Made by a program: the position numbers and the translations under genes
Source: JAFECT01 sp964432415
GTDB taxonomy: Bacteria; Pseudomonadota; Alphaproteobacteria; Caulobacterales; Caulobacteraceae
Reading direction: 5' to 3'
Length of the DNA: 27,658 bases
Assembly (NCBI GenBank): GCA_964432415.1
Contig: CAYSNW010000056.1
Span: forward strand, 1 to 27,658
Shown here: piece by piece, positions 7,204-14,832 of the stretch
Position numbering within the stretch: position 1 is the stretch's first letter
How the letters are laid out: each line of letters opens with the position of its first letter
The notes under the pieces: model-generated
Told to the model about the DNA's origin: nothing
The model's database searches: none
The model's input: the letters and a program-made list of their open reading frames with translations, nothing else

Positions 7204-8448
7204 CTAGGCTGCGTCGGCCTGTGCTTTCGCGCGCTCACGCTGGCGGAAGACCCGACCGGCGTTGATCGCCATGACCGCGGCCGGCAGGCACAGGGCGGCG
7301 GTGGTCAGGAAGGGAATGTCCGGGCCCACCGTCTTGAACACCACGCCGGCCAGCACCGGCCCGAAGATGCGCGCCGAGGAGCCGGCCGCCATGTTCAGCC
7401 CCAGCATGGCGCCCTGCCGGTCCGGCGGCGTCGAGCGGGAGATGAGCGCGGTGATGTTGGGCATGGCCAGCGCCATGCCGAAAGCCCCGACCCCAACGAT
7501 CCAGGCCGTATAGTGCGGGTCATGGTTCAGCACCTGGACCAGCATGGTCGAGCCGAACAGGGTCACGCCGAAGGCCAGGACCCGCGCCTCGCCGAACAGA
7601 CGCGCCAGCCGCCCGGTGATCAGGGCCTGGCTGACGGCCGAGACCGCGCCGATGACCATGAAGGTGTCGCCCAGGTTCTGGGGCGTCCAGCCGTAGCGGG
7701 CCTTGGCCCAAAGGCCGAAGGTCGACTCCATGGCCGCGAAGCCCGCCATGTAGATCATGGTGACCAGCAGCACGCGCGAGATCACCGGGTTGGAGGTCGC
7801 CTCACCGAATCCGGCCAGGAAAGCGGGGCGTCGCGCCGCCGGATCGGCCTTGGCGCGGCTTTCCTTCAGGAAGAACAGCACGCCCATGCAGGCCGCGAAG
7901 GTCAGGCCGGCGGCGACCAGCGAGGGCAGCTGGTAGCCGAGCTCGCCGAGCTCCGGACGCACCAGCCGTCCGCCCATGCCGGGCCCGACGATGAAGCCCA
8001 GGCCGAAGGCCGCGCCGATCATGCCCATCCGCCCGGCGCGCTTCTCCGGCGGGGTCACATCGGCGACGTAGCCCTGGATGGAGGAGATGTTGCCGGCGCC
8101 CAGGCCCGTGAACAGGCGAATGGCGATGGCCGCTTCGATGGTGGGCGCAAAGGCCAGGGCCACATAGCCCACCGTGTTGCAGAAAGTGGTGGCCATCAGC
8201 ACCGGCTTGCGCCCCACCCGGTCGGAGATGCGGCCCCAGATCGGCTCGGCGAAGAACTGGCCCAGGGAATAGGCCGAGAACATCGCCGTCACCTGCCAGG
8301 GCTCGGCATGGAAGCTGTCGCCGAAGAAGGGCAGCAGCGGCACGACCAGGCCGAAGCCGACCATGTTCATGAACACGACGGCGAACAGCACCGCGAGCGC
8401 GGCGAATCCGGACTTTTGCTTGGGGGCGGGGGGCGTTTCGGCGCTCAT
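7204..8448 (-). CDS. MFS drug-exporter-type transporter (TetA-like, DHA1)
   Basis: The product is 414 residues with about 12 membrane segments. The MFS motif A appears as GRISDRVGRKPVLM in the TM2-TM3 loop, and TM5 has the GPGMGG pattern of drug:proton antiporters (motif C region, GAAFGLGFIVGPGMGG). The central loop (SRAKADPAARRPA) separates the two six-helix bundles, and a charged C-terminal tail ends the protein. Closest family feel is TetA(A-G)-like proteins, which export small molecules from the inner membrane, but the substrate cannot be read from sequence. It is separated from the upstream small gene by an intrinsic terminator, so it probably has its own promoter. No adjacent TetR-type regulator is present, which argues against a dedicated resistance cassette. 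Confidence 0.9.
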   Translation of the reverse strand: MSAETPPAPKQKSGFAALAVLFAVVFMNMVGFGLVVPLLPFFGDSFHAEPWQVTAMFSAYSLGQFFAEPIWGRISDRVGRKPVLMATTFCNTVGYVALAFAPTIEAAIAIRLFTGLGAGNISSIQGYVADVTPPEKRAGRMGMIGAAFGLGFIVGPGMGGRLVRPELGELGYQLPSLVAAGLTFAACMGVLFFLKESRAKADPAARRPAFLAGFGEATSNPVISRVLLVTMIYMAGFAAMESTFGLWAKARYGWTPQNLGDTFMVIGAVSAVSQALITGRLARLFGEARVLAFGVTLFGSTMLVQVLNHDPHYTAWIVGVGAFGMALAMPNITALISRSTPPDRQGAMLGLNMAAGSSARIFGPVLAGVVFKTVGPDIPFLTTAALCLPAAVMAINAGRVFRQRERAKAQADAA

Positions 8449-8505
8449 GCCAAGCTAGTTAGCGCATGATCGGCGGCCGCGCGACGGCGCGGCGGGATCT
8501 TGAGA

Positions 8506-8559
8506 CAAAAACCGCCCGGAGCGGGGTGGCGGGGGGGACTGCCTTGTCGCTCCGGGCGG
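8506..8559 (-). terminator. Intrinsic terminator of the small upstream gene
   Basis: A perfect 12-bp stem (CCGCCCGGAGCG at 8512-8523 with its complement at 8548-8559) is followed on the minus strand by TTTTTG (8506-8511). It lies 59 bases downstream of the 8619-8864 gene, separating it from the MFS gene. Confidence 0.85.
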
Positions 8560-8618
8560 GGTACGCGCACTCACTCAAAAGAGACGGGCCGAACTGATGA
8601 CCCGCCGTACTGGACGCG

Positions 8619-8864
8619 TCAGCCGCGAGCGAACTCGCGAAGGCGCATCATCACCAGGTCCGGCACGCCGGGCCCGGCAAGCTTCAATCGATCCATCTCG
8701 CGCTGGAGCTGGATGTGGAACAGGCGGTCGGCTTCGGGGGACAGGGCCTTGATGGTGCGCGCGCAGGCGCGCGACAGGGCCAGGGCCACCTCGCCGTCGA
8801 GGAGATGGTCGGTTCGAATCGCGGAAGCGTCGCGCGGCCAGGAGCCGCCCGGTGAATCAGCCAT
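8619..8864 (-). CDS. Small hypothetical protein
   Basis: The product is 81 residues if translation begins at the ATG at 8864; a TTG nine bases upstream is the alternative and neither has an obvious Shine-Dalgarno. It is soluble, apparently helical, with no signal peptide or membrane segment. The middle reads DGEVALALSRACARTIKAL, then REMDRLKLAGPGVPDLVMMRLREFA. I do not recognise a named family. The coding reading is supported by the GC-rich third codon position, a helical amphipathic pattern and a well-placed intrinsic terminator downstream. It is monocistronic. Confidence 0.65.
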   Translation of the reverse strand: MADSPGGSWPRDASAIRTDHLLDGEVALALSRACARTIKALSPEADRLFHIQLQREMDRLKLAGPGVPDLVMMRLREFARG

Positions 8865-9094
8865 GATGTTCAACAGTAACTATTGAGCGTGGACGCCCCG
8901 AGGCGGGGGGAAATTGTGCAGGAGTGCGTCCGGTGGCCTGCGCAAGGGGCGGGGAAAAGCTCCCGGATTGTGACGCAATTATGGCGTGTCAGCCGAGATG
9001 TTCATTTCTCTGGCGCGAGCCCAAGTCACTGACCTGCGGTGATCAGTTATCGCTGTGGAAGGACCGCGGTGTCTGGACGCTTTTCTTTGACACC

Positions 9095-10300
9095 TCAGGC
9101 GGCGAAGGTCCGCTCCATTGGCCGCCGCTCGAAATCGGTCAGGTAATCGCGGGTCAGCGGCACGGCGTCGACGCGGCGCGACAGCTGCAGCTGGAAGACC
9201 ATGTGGCCGCCGTAACGGAAGCCGATCTCGCTGGAGACCAGGTAGAACTCCCACATCCGGCAGAAGCGCTGGTCGTACATGGCCTCGATCTCGGATCGCC
9301 GGGCCTCGAACCGCTCGCGCCAGGCCTTCAGCGTCTCGGCGTAGTGCAGGCGCAGGATCTCCACGTCGGTGACCCACAGCCCCGCCTTCTCGATGGCGGG
9401 CATCACCTCCGACAGGGCCGGGATGTAGCCGCCGGGGAAGATGTACCTGGCGATCCAGGGTTGGGTGGTGTTGGGCCCGTCGCGGCGGCCGATGGAATGG
9501 ATCACCGCCACCCCGTCGTCCTTGAGCAGCCGCGCCACCGCATCGAAATAGGTCTGGTAGTTGGGCACGCCCACATGCTCGAACATGCCGACCGAGACGA
9601 TGCGGTCGAAGCGGCCCTGGACGTCGCGGTAGTCCTCCAGCCGGAAGTCCGCCCGCTGATCGAGCCCGCGCGCCCGGGCCCGCGCCTTCGCCGTGGCCAG
9701 CTGCTCCTGCGACAGGGTCACGCCCGTGACCTTGGCCCCGGCCTCCGCCAGCGTCAGGCCCAGCCCGCCCCAGCCGCAGCCGATATCGAGCACCGACATG
9801 TCCTGCTCGAGCAGCAGCTTGCCCAGGATATGCTGCTTCTTGGCGGCCTGGGCGGCCTCCAGGCTCATGTCGGGGCGGGCGAAGTAGGCGCAGGAGTACT
9901 GCAGGTCCGCGTCCAGGAACCGGCGGTAGAAGTCCACCGACAGGTCATAGTGGTGGGCCACATGCGCCCGCGCGCTCACCCGGTCGTTGGCCTGGTCGAG
10001 GCGGCGCTTGATCCGCTTCCACAGGTTCGGCGGCCGCAGCGTCCGGTGGGCGAGGTTGCGCCCGACCAGGTCGAGGAAGGCGTAGAGGTCGCCCCTCTCC
10101 AGCGTCAGGGTCCCGTCCATCCAGGCTTCGCCCAGCGCCAGCGACGGCCGGCGCGCAATCCTCAGCGCCGTGGCCAGGTCGTGGATGCGCGCGACGACTT
10201 CGGGCTCGCCCGGATCCCCGGCCGAGACCGTCTTGCCGCCAGGCAGCAGGAATCGGATCGAGCCTTCCTGGAAATAACGCTGGATCAGGTCCTCGATCAT
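9095..10300 (-). CDS. cfa: Cyclopropane-fatty-acyl-phospholipid synthase
   Basis: The product is 401 residues. An N-terminal lipid-binding region (about 1-105) leads to the methyltransferase domain. Landmarks are HHYDLSVDFYRRFLD (116-130), YSCAYF (135-140), the SAM-binding loop VLDIGCGWGG (170-179), VSVGMFEHVG, and the IFPGGYIPALSE region with a late HY-x-x-TL-x-x-W (LHYAETLKAW). It methylenates cis double bonds of membrane phospholipid acyl chains using S-adenosylmethionine, a stationary-phase and acid-stress adaptation. GGAGG four bases before the ATG fixes the start. A promoter matching the alphaproteobacterial general-stress sigma factor lies 38-62 bases upstream, which fits the biology. 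Confidence 0.95.
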   Translation of the reverse strand: MIEDLIQRYFQEGSIRFLLPGGKTVSAGDPGEPEVVARIHDLATALRIARRPSLALGEAWMDGTLTLERGDLYAFLDLVGRNLAHRTLRPPNLWKRIKRRLDQANDRVSARAHVAHHYDLSVDFYRRFLDADLQYSCAYFARPDMSLEAAQAAKKQHILGKLLLEQDMSVLDIGCGWGGLGLTLAEAGAKVTGVTLSQEQLATAKARARARGLDQRADFRLEDYRDVQGRFDRIVSVGMFEHVGVPNYQTYFDAVARLLKDDGVAVIHSIGRRDGPNTTQPWIARYIFPGGYIPALSEVMPAIEKAGLWVTDVEILRLHYAETLKAWRERFEARRSEIEAMYDQRFCRMWEFYLVSSEIGFRYGGHMVFQLQLSRRVDAVPLTRDYLTDFERRPMERTFAA

Positions 10301-10337
10301 GAAGCCTCCGGCCGCGGCGACGCTTGGCGTCGAGTCG

Positions 10338-10362
10338 AACCCCGAGGTCGGTTAATGGTTCC
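10338..10362 (-). promoter_or_regulatory. EcfG/SigT-type stress promoter of cfa
   Basis: On the minus strand GGAAC (10362-10358), 16 bases, then GGTT (10341-10338) nearly matches the consensus GGAAC-N16/17-CGTT of alphaproteobacterial general-stress sigma factors. A transcript start near 10330 would leave a leader of about 30 bases including the cfa Shine-Dalgarno. Confidence 0.6.
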
Positions 10363-10423
10363 GGGGCTTTGCCCGGGCGGCCTGAAGGCCTAACCAGAGG
10401 CCGCATCGTCGGAGACCTCCCCC

Positions 10424-11128
10424 ATGAGCCTGCTGGACTGGATCGCGCTCGGCCTCTTCGCCCTCGTCTGGCTCGGTTACGAGCCTATCCTGCTGCGCGT
10501 CACCCAGAAGTCCGGCGCGATCCATGCGGACATGGAGATGCTGCGCGCCGTCTGGATGCGCCGCCTCGCCCGGCGCGAGGGCGGCGGCCTGGTGGACGCC
10601 AACCTGCTCGGCCACACCATCAACTCCGCCTCCTTCTTCGCCTCGGCCAACCTGATCCTGATCGCGGCGGTGGCCGGCGCCCTGTTCGGCGGGGGCATGA
10701 AGCTCAATTCGGTCCTGACCCTGGGCGGCGTGGTTCACGCCGGACCGCCGCCCTTCGTCGAGCTCAGGCTGGCCCTGATCACCGCCTGCCTGACCCGGGG
10801 CTTCCTCGACTTCATCTGGTCGATCCGCCAGCTCAACTACTGCCTGGCCTTGATCGGCGCCGCGCCGGAGGACGCCGACGAGCCGCGCTTCACCGCCTTC
10901 GCCGACGCCTGCGCCGAGGTGCTCAACCCCGCCCTGTCCGCCTTCAGCCACGGGGTGCGTGCCTACTATTTCGCCCTGGCCGCCGCCGCCTGGCTGCTCG
11001 GGCCCATCGCCCTGCTGATCGCCACTGGCAGCGCCTTCGCCCTGCTGATCTGGCGCCAGGCGCGCTCGCCCGCCGCCCGCGGCATCCGCCACGCCCGCGC
11101 CGCCCTGGAGGACAGGGCAGGCGGCTGA
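10424..11128 (+). CDS. DUF599 family membrane protein
   Basis: The product is 234 residues. About four membrane segments are apparent (near 5-22, 70-95, 110-135 and 180-215). The N-terminus WIALGLFALVWLGYEP and the loop with VWMRRLARREGGG-x-VDANLL, followed by NSASFFASANLILIA, are the DUF599 pattern. Function is unknown for the family. GGAGA about ten bases upstream supports the ATG. It is divergent from cfa, sharing a 123-base intergenic region, and the small-RNA candidate starts about 180 bases past its stop. Confidence 0.88.
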   Translation: MSLLDWIALGLFALVWLGYEPILLRVTQKSGAIHADMEMLRAVWMRRLARREGGGLVDANLLGHTINSASFFASANLILIAAVAGALFGGGMKLNSVLTLGGVVHAGPPPFVELRLALITACLTRGFLDFIWSIRQLNYCLALIGAAPEDADEPRFTAFADACAEVLNPALSAFSHGVRAYYFALAAAAWLLGPIALLIATGSAFALLIWRQARSPAARGIRHARAALEDRAGG

Positions 11129-11273
11129 CCTGTGTTATCTCGCAGGTGCGGTCGCCAAAAACGCTCTGCCCTCGCGCTGAACCCGTTCGCCCGTCACACG
11201 AAAACCCTAGCGCACAAGGACTATCTGTAACGATCCGTGATCATTACCCGATGAATTAAATCGCAAAACGGGC

Positions 11274-11301
11274 TTGAAATTTGTGCGGTGCAGCGTAAAT
11301 T
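11274..11301 (+). promoter_or_regulatory. Sigma-70-type promoter of the small RNA
   Basis: TTGAAA (11274-11279), a 16-base spacer and TAAATT (11296-11301) form a housekeeping-type promoter in an AT-richer stretch. A start near 11308 would match the beginning of the first predicted hairpin. No GGAAC-N16-CGTT stress motif was found here. Confidence 0.55.
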
Positions 11302-11307
11302 ACAACC

Positions 11308-11401
11308 TGTCGGCGCCTAGCGGCCTCGACAGCCCTTCCTGGGCGTTTCCTCCCTATGAACTTCAAAAGGCCGCGCGGGTTTTCGCGCGGCCTCTTTTTT
11401 T
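11308..11401 (+). ncRNA. Candidate trans-acting sRNA with UUUCCUCCCU segment
   Basis: A transcript of about 94 bases is predicted between DUF599 and the N-formylglutamate amidohydrolase gene. Elements in order: hairpin with arms CTGTCG (11308-11313) and CGACAG; a short GCCC-TTCCT-GGGC hairpin; an exposed TTTCCTCCCT segment (11346-11355), complementary to purine-rich ribosome-binding sites; and a strong terminator. The UUUCCUCCCU decamer is, as I recall, the hallmark of the alphaproteobacterial alpha-r8/MmgR sRNA family. The alternative is the Caulobacter stress sRNA GsrN, but the SigT promoter expected for GsrN is not seen. Coding potential is nil. The existence of an sRNA is well supported by promoter, structure and terminator; the family name is an inference. 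Confidence 0.7.
11368..11401 (+). terminator. Intrinsic terminator of the sRNA, possibly bidirectional
   Basis: A perfect 10-bp GC-rich stem (AGGCCGCGCG at 11368-11377 with 11384-11393), six-base loop and T7 run (11395-11401). On the other strand the same stem is followed by TTTTG, so it could also end the converging amidohydrolase transcript, whose stop is 22 bases away. Confidence 0.95.
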
Positions 11402-11422
11402 GCGTCGCGATCAGGCCCGGCC

Positions 11423-12334
11423 TCAGTGGTTGAGCAGCCGGCTCCAGCTGGCGTCCAGCAGGGTGCGGAACAGCCGTTCCAGGTCCCTCGCCAGGCGGGG
11501 GTAGCCGTCGGAACGCTCCAGCGCCGCCTCGTCCAGGTACAGACCCCGGTCCATCTCCACCTGCAGGGCGTGGACTCCGTTCTCGGGCCGGCCATAGGTC
11601 TGGGTGGTCCAGCCCCCGGCGTAGGGCGCGTTCAGCGCCACCACATAGCCCGACGCCTCCAGGGTCCGGCGCATCAGCACGCTCAGGCCCCGCCCGCAGG
11701 CCGCCCCGTGCCGGTCCCCCAACACGATCTCGGGCCGTCCGCGCCCGCGCCGCGCCTCACCGGCTGCGGCGGCCGAGGGCATGGAATGCCAGTCGACCAG
11801 CACCGCCAGGCCGAAGCGCGCCCGCGCCTCCTCGATCAGGGCGCCCAGCGCGGCGTGATAGGGCTTGTGCGCCTGCTCGATCCGCGCCTTCGCCTCCGCG
11901 AAATCCAGTTTGCGGGCGTAGATCTCCTGGCCCTCGCTGACCAGGCGTGCGATCGACCCCAGCCCCGCCGCCACCCGCGGGGTCTGCGAGCGGGCGTAGG
12001 GCGGCAGCGGCGCGTCGAACATCATGGGGTCCAGCTCCCACGGGTCGCGGTTGACGTCGACGAAGACCCGCGCTGTCCGGCAGACCACCCCGGCGATCCC
12101 CATCTCGAAGCCCGGCGCGATCAACTCATCGACGAAGGCGTCCTCGGAACGGCGGATGGCGTGGGCGTCCAGGCGCGAGGCGGCCATCAGGCTGCGCGGG
12201 TAGAGCCGCCCCGCGTGGGGCGAGGCGAAGATCAGGGGGGTGACGAGCTCGGGCGGCCGGCGCACCTCGAAGGCGGGTCCCTCGCCGGGGTCGAGGCCCA
12301 GGGCGGGCGCGGCGATGGGCTGGGGCGCGTTCAT
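11423..12334 (-). CDS. N-formylglutamate amidohydrolase family protein
   Basis: The product is 303 residues. Family signatures are visible: FASPHAGRLYP near residue 38, RTARVFVDVNRDPWELDPMMF (about 85-105), VLVDWHSMPS with the metal-associated D-x-HS (about 178-187), IVLGDRHG, and a late LQVEMDRGLYLDE. Members hydrolyse N-formyl-L-glutamate to glutamate and formate in one route of histidine breakdown, or act on related N-acyl amino acids. No other hut genes are nearby, so a histidine-catabolic role is not implied. The gene is divergent from cpdR with 138 bases between starts; this pairing recurs in alphaproteobacteria, so the neighbourhood supports both calls. Confidence 0.9.
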   Translation of the reverse strand: MNAPQPIAAPALGLDPGEGPAFEVRRPPELVTPLIFASPHAGRLYPRSLMAASRLDAHAIRRSEDAFVDELIAPGFEMGIAGVVCRTARVFVDVNRDPWELDPMMFDAPLPPYARSQTPRVAAGLGSIARLVSEGQEIYARKLDFAEAKARIEQAHKPYHAALGALIEEARARFGLAVLVDWHSMPSAAAAGEARRGRGRPEIVLGDRHGAACGRGLSVLMRRTLEASGYVVALNAPYAGGWTTQTYGRPENGVHALQVEMDRGLYLDEAALERSDGYPRLARDLERLFRTLLDASWSRLLNH

Positions 12335-12472
12335 CGGCTGAAATCATCGGGGTCCCCGCCGCCAAGGTCAACTTCGCCGGCGCCTGCGACACCGGGGCGT
12401 GACGGTTTTCACTCGGCATTCACACCCGTCAGGCTAAGGTCGGGGCTGACAGTCACAGCCGCATAGCGACCC

Positions 12473-12829
12473 ATGGCCCGCATTCTCCTCGCCGAAGACG
12501 ACGATTCCCTCCGTGGCTTCCTGGCCCGGGCGCTCGAGCGCGCCGGACACGACGTGCGGGTCTGCGAGAACGGCGACGACGCCCTGGACGCGCTGGGCGA
12601 CGGCCCCTGGGACCTGCTGCTCACCGACATCGTCATGCCCGGCGCCGACGGCATCGAGGTCGCCCGCCAGGCCGCGCTCGGCCAGCCCGAGCTGCGCATC
12701 ATGTTCATCACCGGCTTCGCGGCGGTGGCGCTGTCCGCCGCCCAGTCCGCCCCCCAGGCCAAGGTTCTGTCCAAGCCCGTCCACCTGCGCGAGATCGTCG
12801 CCGAGGTGGAGCGGATGATCGCCGCCTAG
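12473..12829 (+). CDS. cpdR: Single-domain response regulator CpdR
   Basis: The product is 118 residues, only a receiver domain. The acidic pocket is E8-D9-D10, the phosphoacceptor is Asp52 in LLLTDIVMPG, the switch Thr is T80 in IMFITGFAAVAL, and the Lys is K101 in KVLSKPVHLREIV. The strings LLTDIVMPGADGIE and IMFITGFAAVAL are characteristic of CpdR. In Caulobacter, unphosphorylated CpdR localises and primes the ClpXP protease for degradation of cell-cycle substrates such as PdeA and, with RcdA and PopA, CtrA; CckA-ChpT phosphorylation switches it off. No DNA-binding output domain follows. The neighbour gene is the amidohydrolase typical of cpdR loci. No clear CtrA box was seen upstream. Confidence 0.9.
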   Translation: MARILLAEDDDSLRGFLARALERAGHDVRVCENGDDALDALGDGPWDLLLTDIVMPGADGIEVARQAALGQPELRIMFITGFAAVALSAAQSAPQAKVLSKPVHLREIVAEVERMIAA

Positions 12830-12846
12830 GACGCGAATTGCGAGGG

Positions 12847-12876
12847 TTGCGCGACGGGGCCTCCGGCGGCTATATG
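12847..12876 (+). promoter_or_regulatory. Housekeeping promoter of tRNA-Val
   Basis: TTGCGC (12847-12852), 18 bases, then TATATG (12871-12876), with the extended GCTATAT that resembles the Caulobacter housekeeping -10 (GCTANAWC). The predicted start near 12884 is about 11 bases before the mature tRNA 5' end. Confidence 0.6.
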
Positions 12877-12894
12877 CCCGTCCCTCGCAAAGGC

Positions 12895-12968
<74 letters not shown>

Positions 12969-12969
<1 letters not shown>

Positions 12970-13090
12970 TCCTTCTTCGCTCCTCCGGAGCTTCGAAGGA
13001 CAAGTCCTTCCCCAGCATCCCGTCCTCCGTAGCCTTGGCGAAGGAGGATCGAAGAAGGATGCCCTTCGAAGCCCGCAGGGCGAAGTAGGG
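12969..13090. repeat. tRNA-abutting inverted repeat
   Basis: The arms ATCCTTCTTCG (12969-12979) and CGAAGAAGGAT (13050-13060) are exact complements, extending to 18 bp with one mismatch (CTCCTCC against GGAGGAT). A small palindrome GAAGGAC-AA-GTCCTTC lies inside and an imperfect hairpin follows at 13061-13090. It is a dispersed repeat type often seen just after tRNA genes in high-GC alphaproteobacterial contigs, and it may end the tRNA transcript. Nothing else fills the 166 bases before the next gene. Confidence 0.75.
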
Positions 13091-13135
13091 CCGCCGACCA
13101 TTGACGCCGCGCGCCTGCGCGCCTCTTCTCGCCCC

Positions 13136-13873
13136 GTGCACGATGATCCCGACCATCCCTGGCCCCAGGCCGGCCGCGAGCGGCAGGTCTATCCCTCGCC
13201 CGTGGGGCTGAAGGGGACGGGCCAGCCTGACCGGGAGCGGGAGATGCTGGCCAGGCTCGGCCCCGACGTCGTGATGATGATGGGCGACAACCCGCTCCTG
13301 CCCCGCATGCCCGAGAGACCCCGGCTGCTCGACTTCTTCCGGCTGCGCTTCCACGACATCTGCTTCCGCCACCTGCTGACCAGCGCCACCCGGGCGCTTG
13401 CCGACGGCCATGACGAAAAGGTGGTGCTGGCCTGCCTGCTGCACGACATCTCCAATGGCGGCCTGATCCGCGCCGACCACGGCTACTGGGGCGCCCAGAT
13501 GATCGCGCCCTATGTCGATGAGGAGGTGGCCTGGGCGGTCAAGCACCACCAGGCCCTGCGCTTCTTCGCCGACGAGAGCGTCGGCTACGCCTATCCGGCC
13601 AGCTATCTGAAGTTCTTCGGCGAGGACTACGTGCCCCCCGACTACATCCGCCGCGACGCGGAGGCCGCCCGCGCGCACCGCTGGTACATGATCTCGCGCC
13701 TGGTGACGCTCTACGACGTCTACATCTTCGATTCCGCCGACCAGCTCGACCCCGAGGTCTTCACCGACCTGATCGGCCGTCATTTCCGCGAGCCGGAGGA
13801 GGGCCTGGGCTTCGACGGATCGGAGGCGGCCCACATGTGGCGCACCATGATCTGGCCCAACAACTTCCTCTGA
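13136..13873 (+). CDS. HD-domain protein, putative metal-dependent hydrolase
   Basis: The product is 245 residues from a GTG start; no in-frame ATG, GTG or TTG lies between the repeat and this codon, and no clear Shine-Dalgarno is visible. The core has a conserved His in FRHLLTSATRAL (H79) and the HD doublet in ACLLHDISNGGLI (H103-D104), followed by RADHGYWGAQMIAPYVDEEVAWAVKHHQALRFF. This arrangement is the HD superfamily of divalent-metal phosphohydrolases or, in some subfamilies, mixed-valent di-iron oxygenases. The substrate is unknown. The C-terminal half is rich in aromatic and acidic residues (WYMISRLVTLYDVYIFD). The DUF2200 gene follows nine bases after its stop, suggesting one transcript. 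Confidence 0.8.
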   Translation: MHDDPDHPWPQAGRERQVYPSPVGLKGTGQPDREREMLARLGPDVVMMMGDNPLLPRMPERPRLLDFFRLRFHDICFRHLLTSATRALADGHDEKVVLACLLHDISNGGLIRADHGYWGAQMIAPYVDEEVAWAVKHHQALRFFADESVGYAYPASYLKFFGEDYVPPDYIRRDAEAARAHRWYMISRLVTLYDVYIFDSADQLDPEVFTDLIGRHFREPEEGLGFDGSEAAHMWRTMIWPNNFL

Positions 13874-13881
13874 GCCGTCCG

Positions 13882-14238
13882 ATGTCCGAACACCGCATCT
13901 TTGGCATGAGCTTCGCCAGCGTCTATCCGCTCTACCTGGCCAAGGCCGAGAAGAAGGGGCGCACGAAGGCGGAGGTCGACCAGGTCATCCGCTGGCTCAC
14001 CGGCTACGACCAGCCGGGACTGGAGGATCAGATCGAGCGGCGCACCAGCTTCCGGGAGTTCTTCGCCCAGGCGCCGGCGCTGAACCCCGCCCGCGGCCTG
14101 ATCACCGGCCTGATCTGCGGCGTCCGCATCGAAGAGATCGAGGACCCGCTGATGCGCGAGATCCGCTACCTCGACAAGCTGGTCGACGAACTGGCCAAGG
14201 GCCGGGCGATGGAGAAGATCCTGCGCCCGCCGGCGTGA
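13882..14238 (+). CDS. DUF2200 family protein
   Basis: The product is 118 residues from the ATG at 13882, nine bases after the preceding stop. The opening HRIFGMSFASVYPLYLAKAEKKGRTKAEVDQVIRWLTGYD is the DUF2200 signature, followed by FREFFAQAPALNPARGLITGLICGVRIEEIEDPLMREIRYLDKLVDELAKG. Family members are short soluble proteins of unknown function, common in bacteria. An upstream in-frame start at 13837 would overlap the HD gene and add residues foreign to the family. Probably cotranscribed with the HD-domain gene. Confidence 0.93.
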   Translation: MSEHRIFGMSFASVYPLYLAKAEKKGRTKAEVDQVIRWLTGYDQPGLEDQIERRTSFREFFAQAPALNPARGLITGLICGVRIEEIEDPLMREIRYLDKLVDELAKGRAMEKILRPPA

Positions 14239-14258
14239 GGGCCGAGCGGAGTGGCCGA

Positions 14259-14275
14259 GGGTGTTCGCAACACCC
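14259..14275 (+). terminator. Short hairpin after DUF2200
   Basis: A perfect 7-bp stem GGGTGTT/AACACCC with a CGC loop lies 21 bases past the DUF2200 stop. No U-tract follows, so terminator function is tentative. It also marks the left edge of the lower-GC patch. Confidence 0.3.
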
Positions 14276-14280
14276 AGCAT

Positions 14281-14832
14281 TTAATGAGACGGCGACGAGC
14301 CCTTTTGCAATCGGTTGAATGGCCACGGCCACCGTTCTAGGGCTGTCTTGGCGTTTGCTAGTGCGGTGGCCCGTTCCATGGAACTCTGAGCCACGATGAT
14401 CTGCCTGGGGTTTAGTTCGGAGTCCGGCTTTCCCATTTCAACTAGGCACTTCTTTGCTAGCAGAAGCGCGGCGCGGCCCTCGTACACGGCGTGCGCCACG
14501 GCCCATTCGTCTTCTTCATGAATTGGCACGGCAGCAAGGGCTCCTTCGATCGCTTCGACATCCCCAAAAACCGCAAGGTTTCGAGCAGTGCTCGCTACAT
14601 CGCGACGGGTCACACTTCCCGAAAGGTTACGGGCGAGTTGGTCGAGAACCTCTCGCCCGTGACTCAAAAGGCTTCTCACGCGGGCAAGGCGTACGAGTTG
14701 ACGTCGCCGATCAATGCGGCCAGCCGCCGTGACCTCAACTAGTGCGAACCAGAGCGCGCCCATGGTCGCAATACCTTGAAGCCATGAGCCTGTACCGGAG
14801 TGAGATTCAAACCACTTTAGAAGCACGTCCAT
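14281..14832 (-). CDS. Unrecognised membrane-anchored protein in low-GC patch
   Basis: The product is 183 residues. One hydrophobic segment near the N-terminus (about residues 15-36, WLQGIATMGALWFALVEVTAA) is followed by a basic stretch GRIDRRRQLVRLARVR, which by the positive-inside rule would put the rest in the cytoplasm. The remainder looks helical and soluble, ending in PFNRLQKG. I do not recognise a family. Codon use is noticeably less GC-biased than in the neighbours on either side. It is divergent from the 15031 gene, which also has N-terminal membrane segments, and no Shine-Dalgarno is obvious. It may be a horizontally acquired accessory gene. Confidence 0.7.
   Translation of the reverse strand: MDVLLKWFESHSGTGSWLQGIATMGALWFALVEVTAAGRIDRRRQLVRLARVRSLLSHGREVLDQLARNLSGSVTRRDVASTARNLAVFGDVEAIEGALAAVPIHEEDEWAVAHAVYEGRAALLLAKKCLVEMGKPDSELNPRQIIVAQSSMERATALANAKTALERWPWPFNRLQKGSSPSH

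Noticed and set aside
9068..9094. Hairpin GGTGTC/GACACC just after cfa as a terminator
   Set aside because: Only six base pairs with a 15-base loop and no U-tract; not better than chance.
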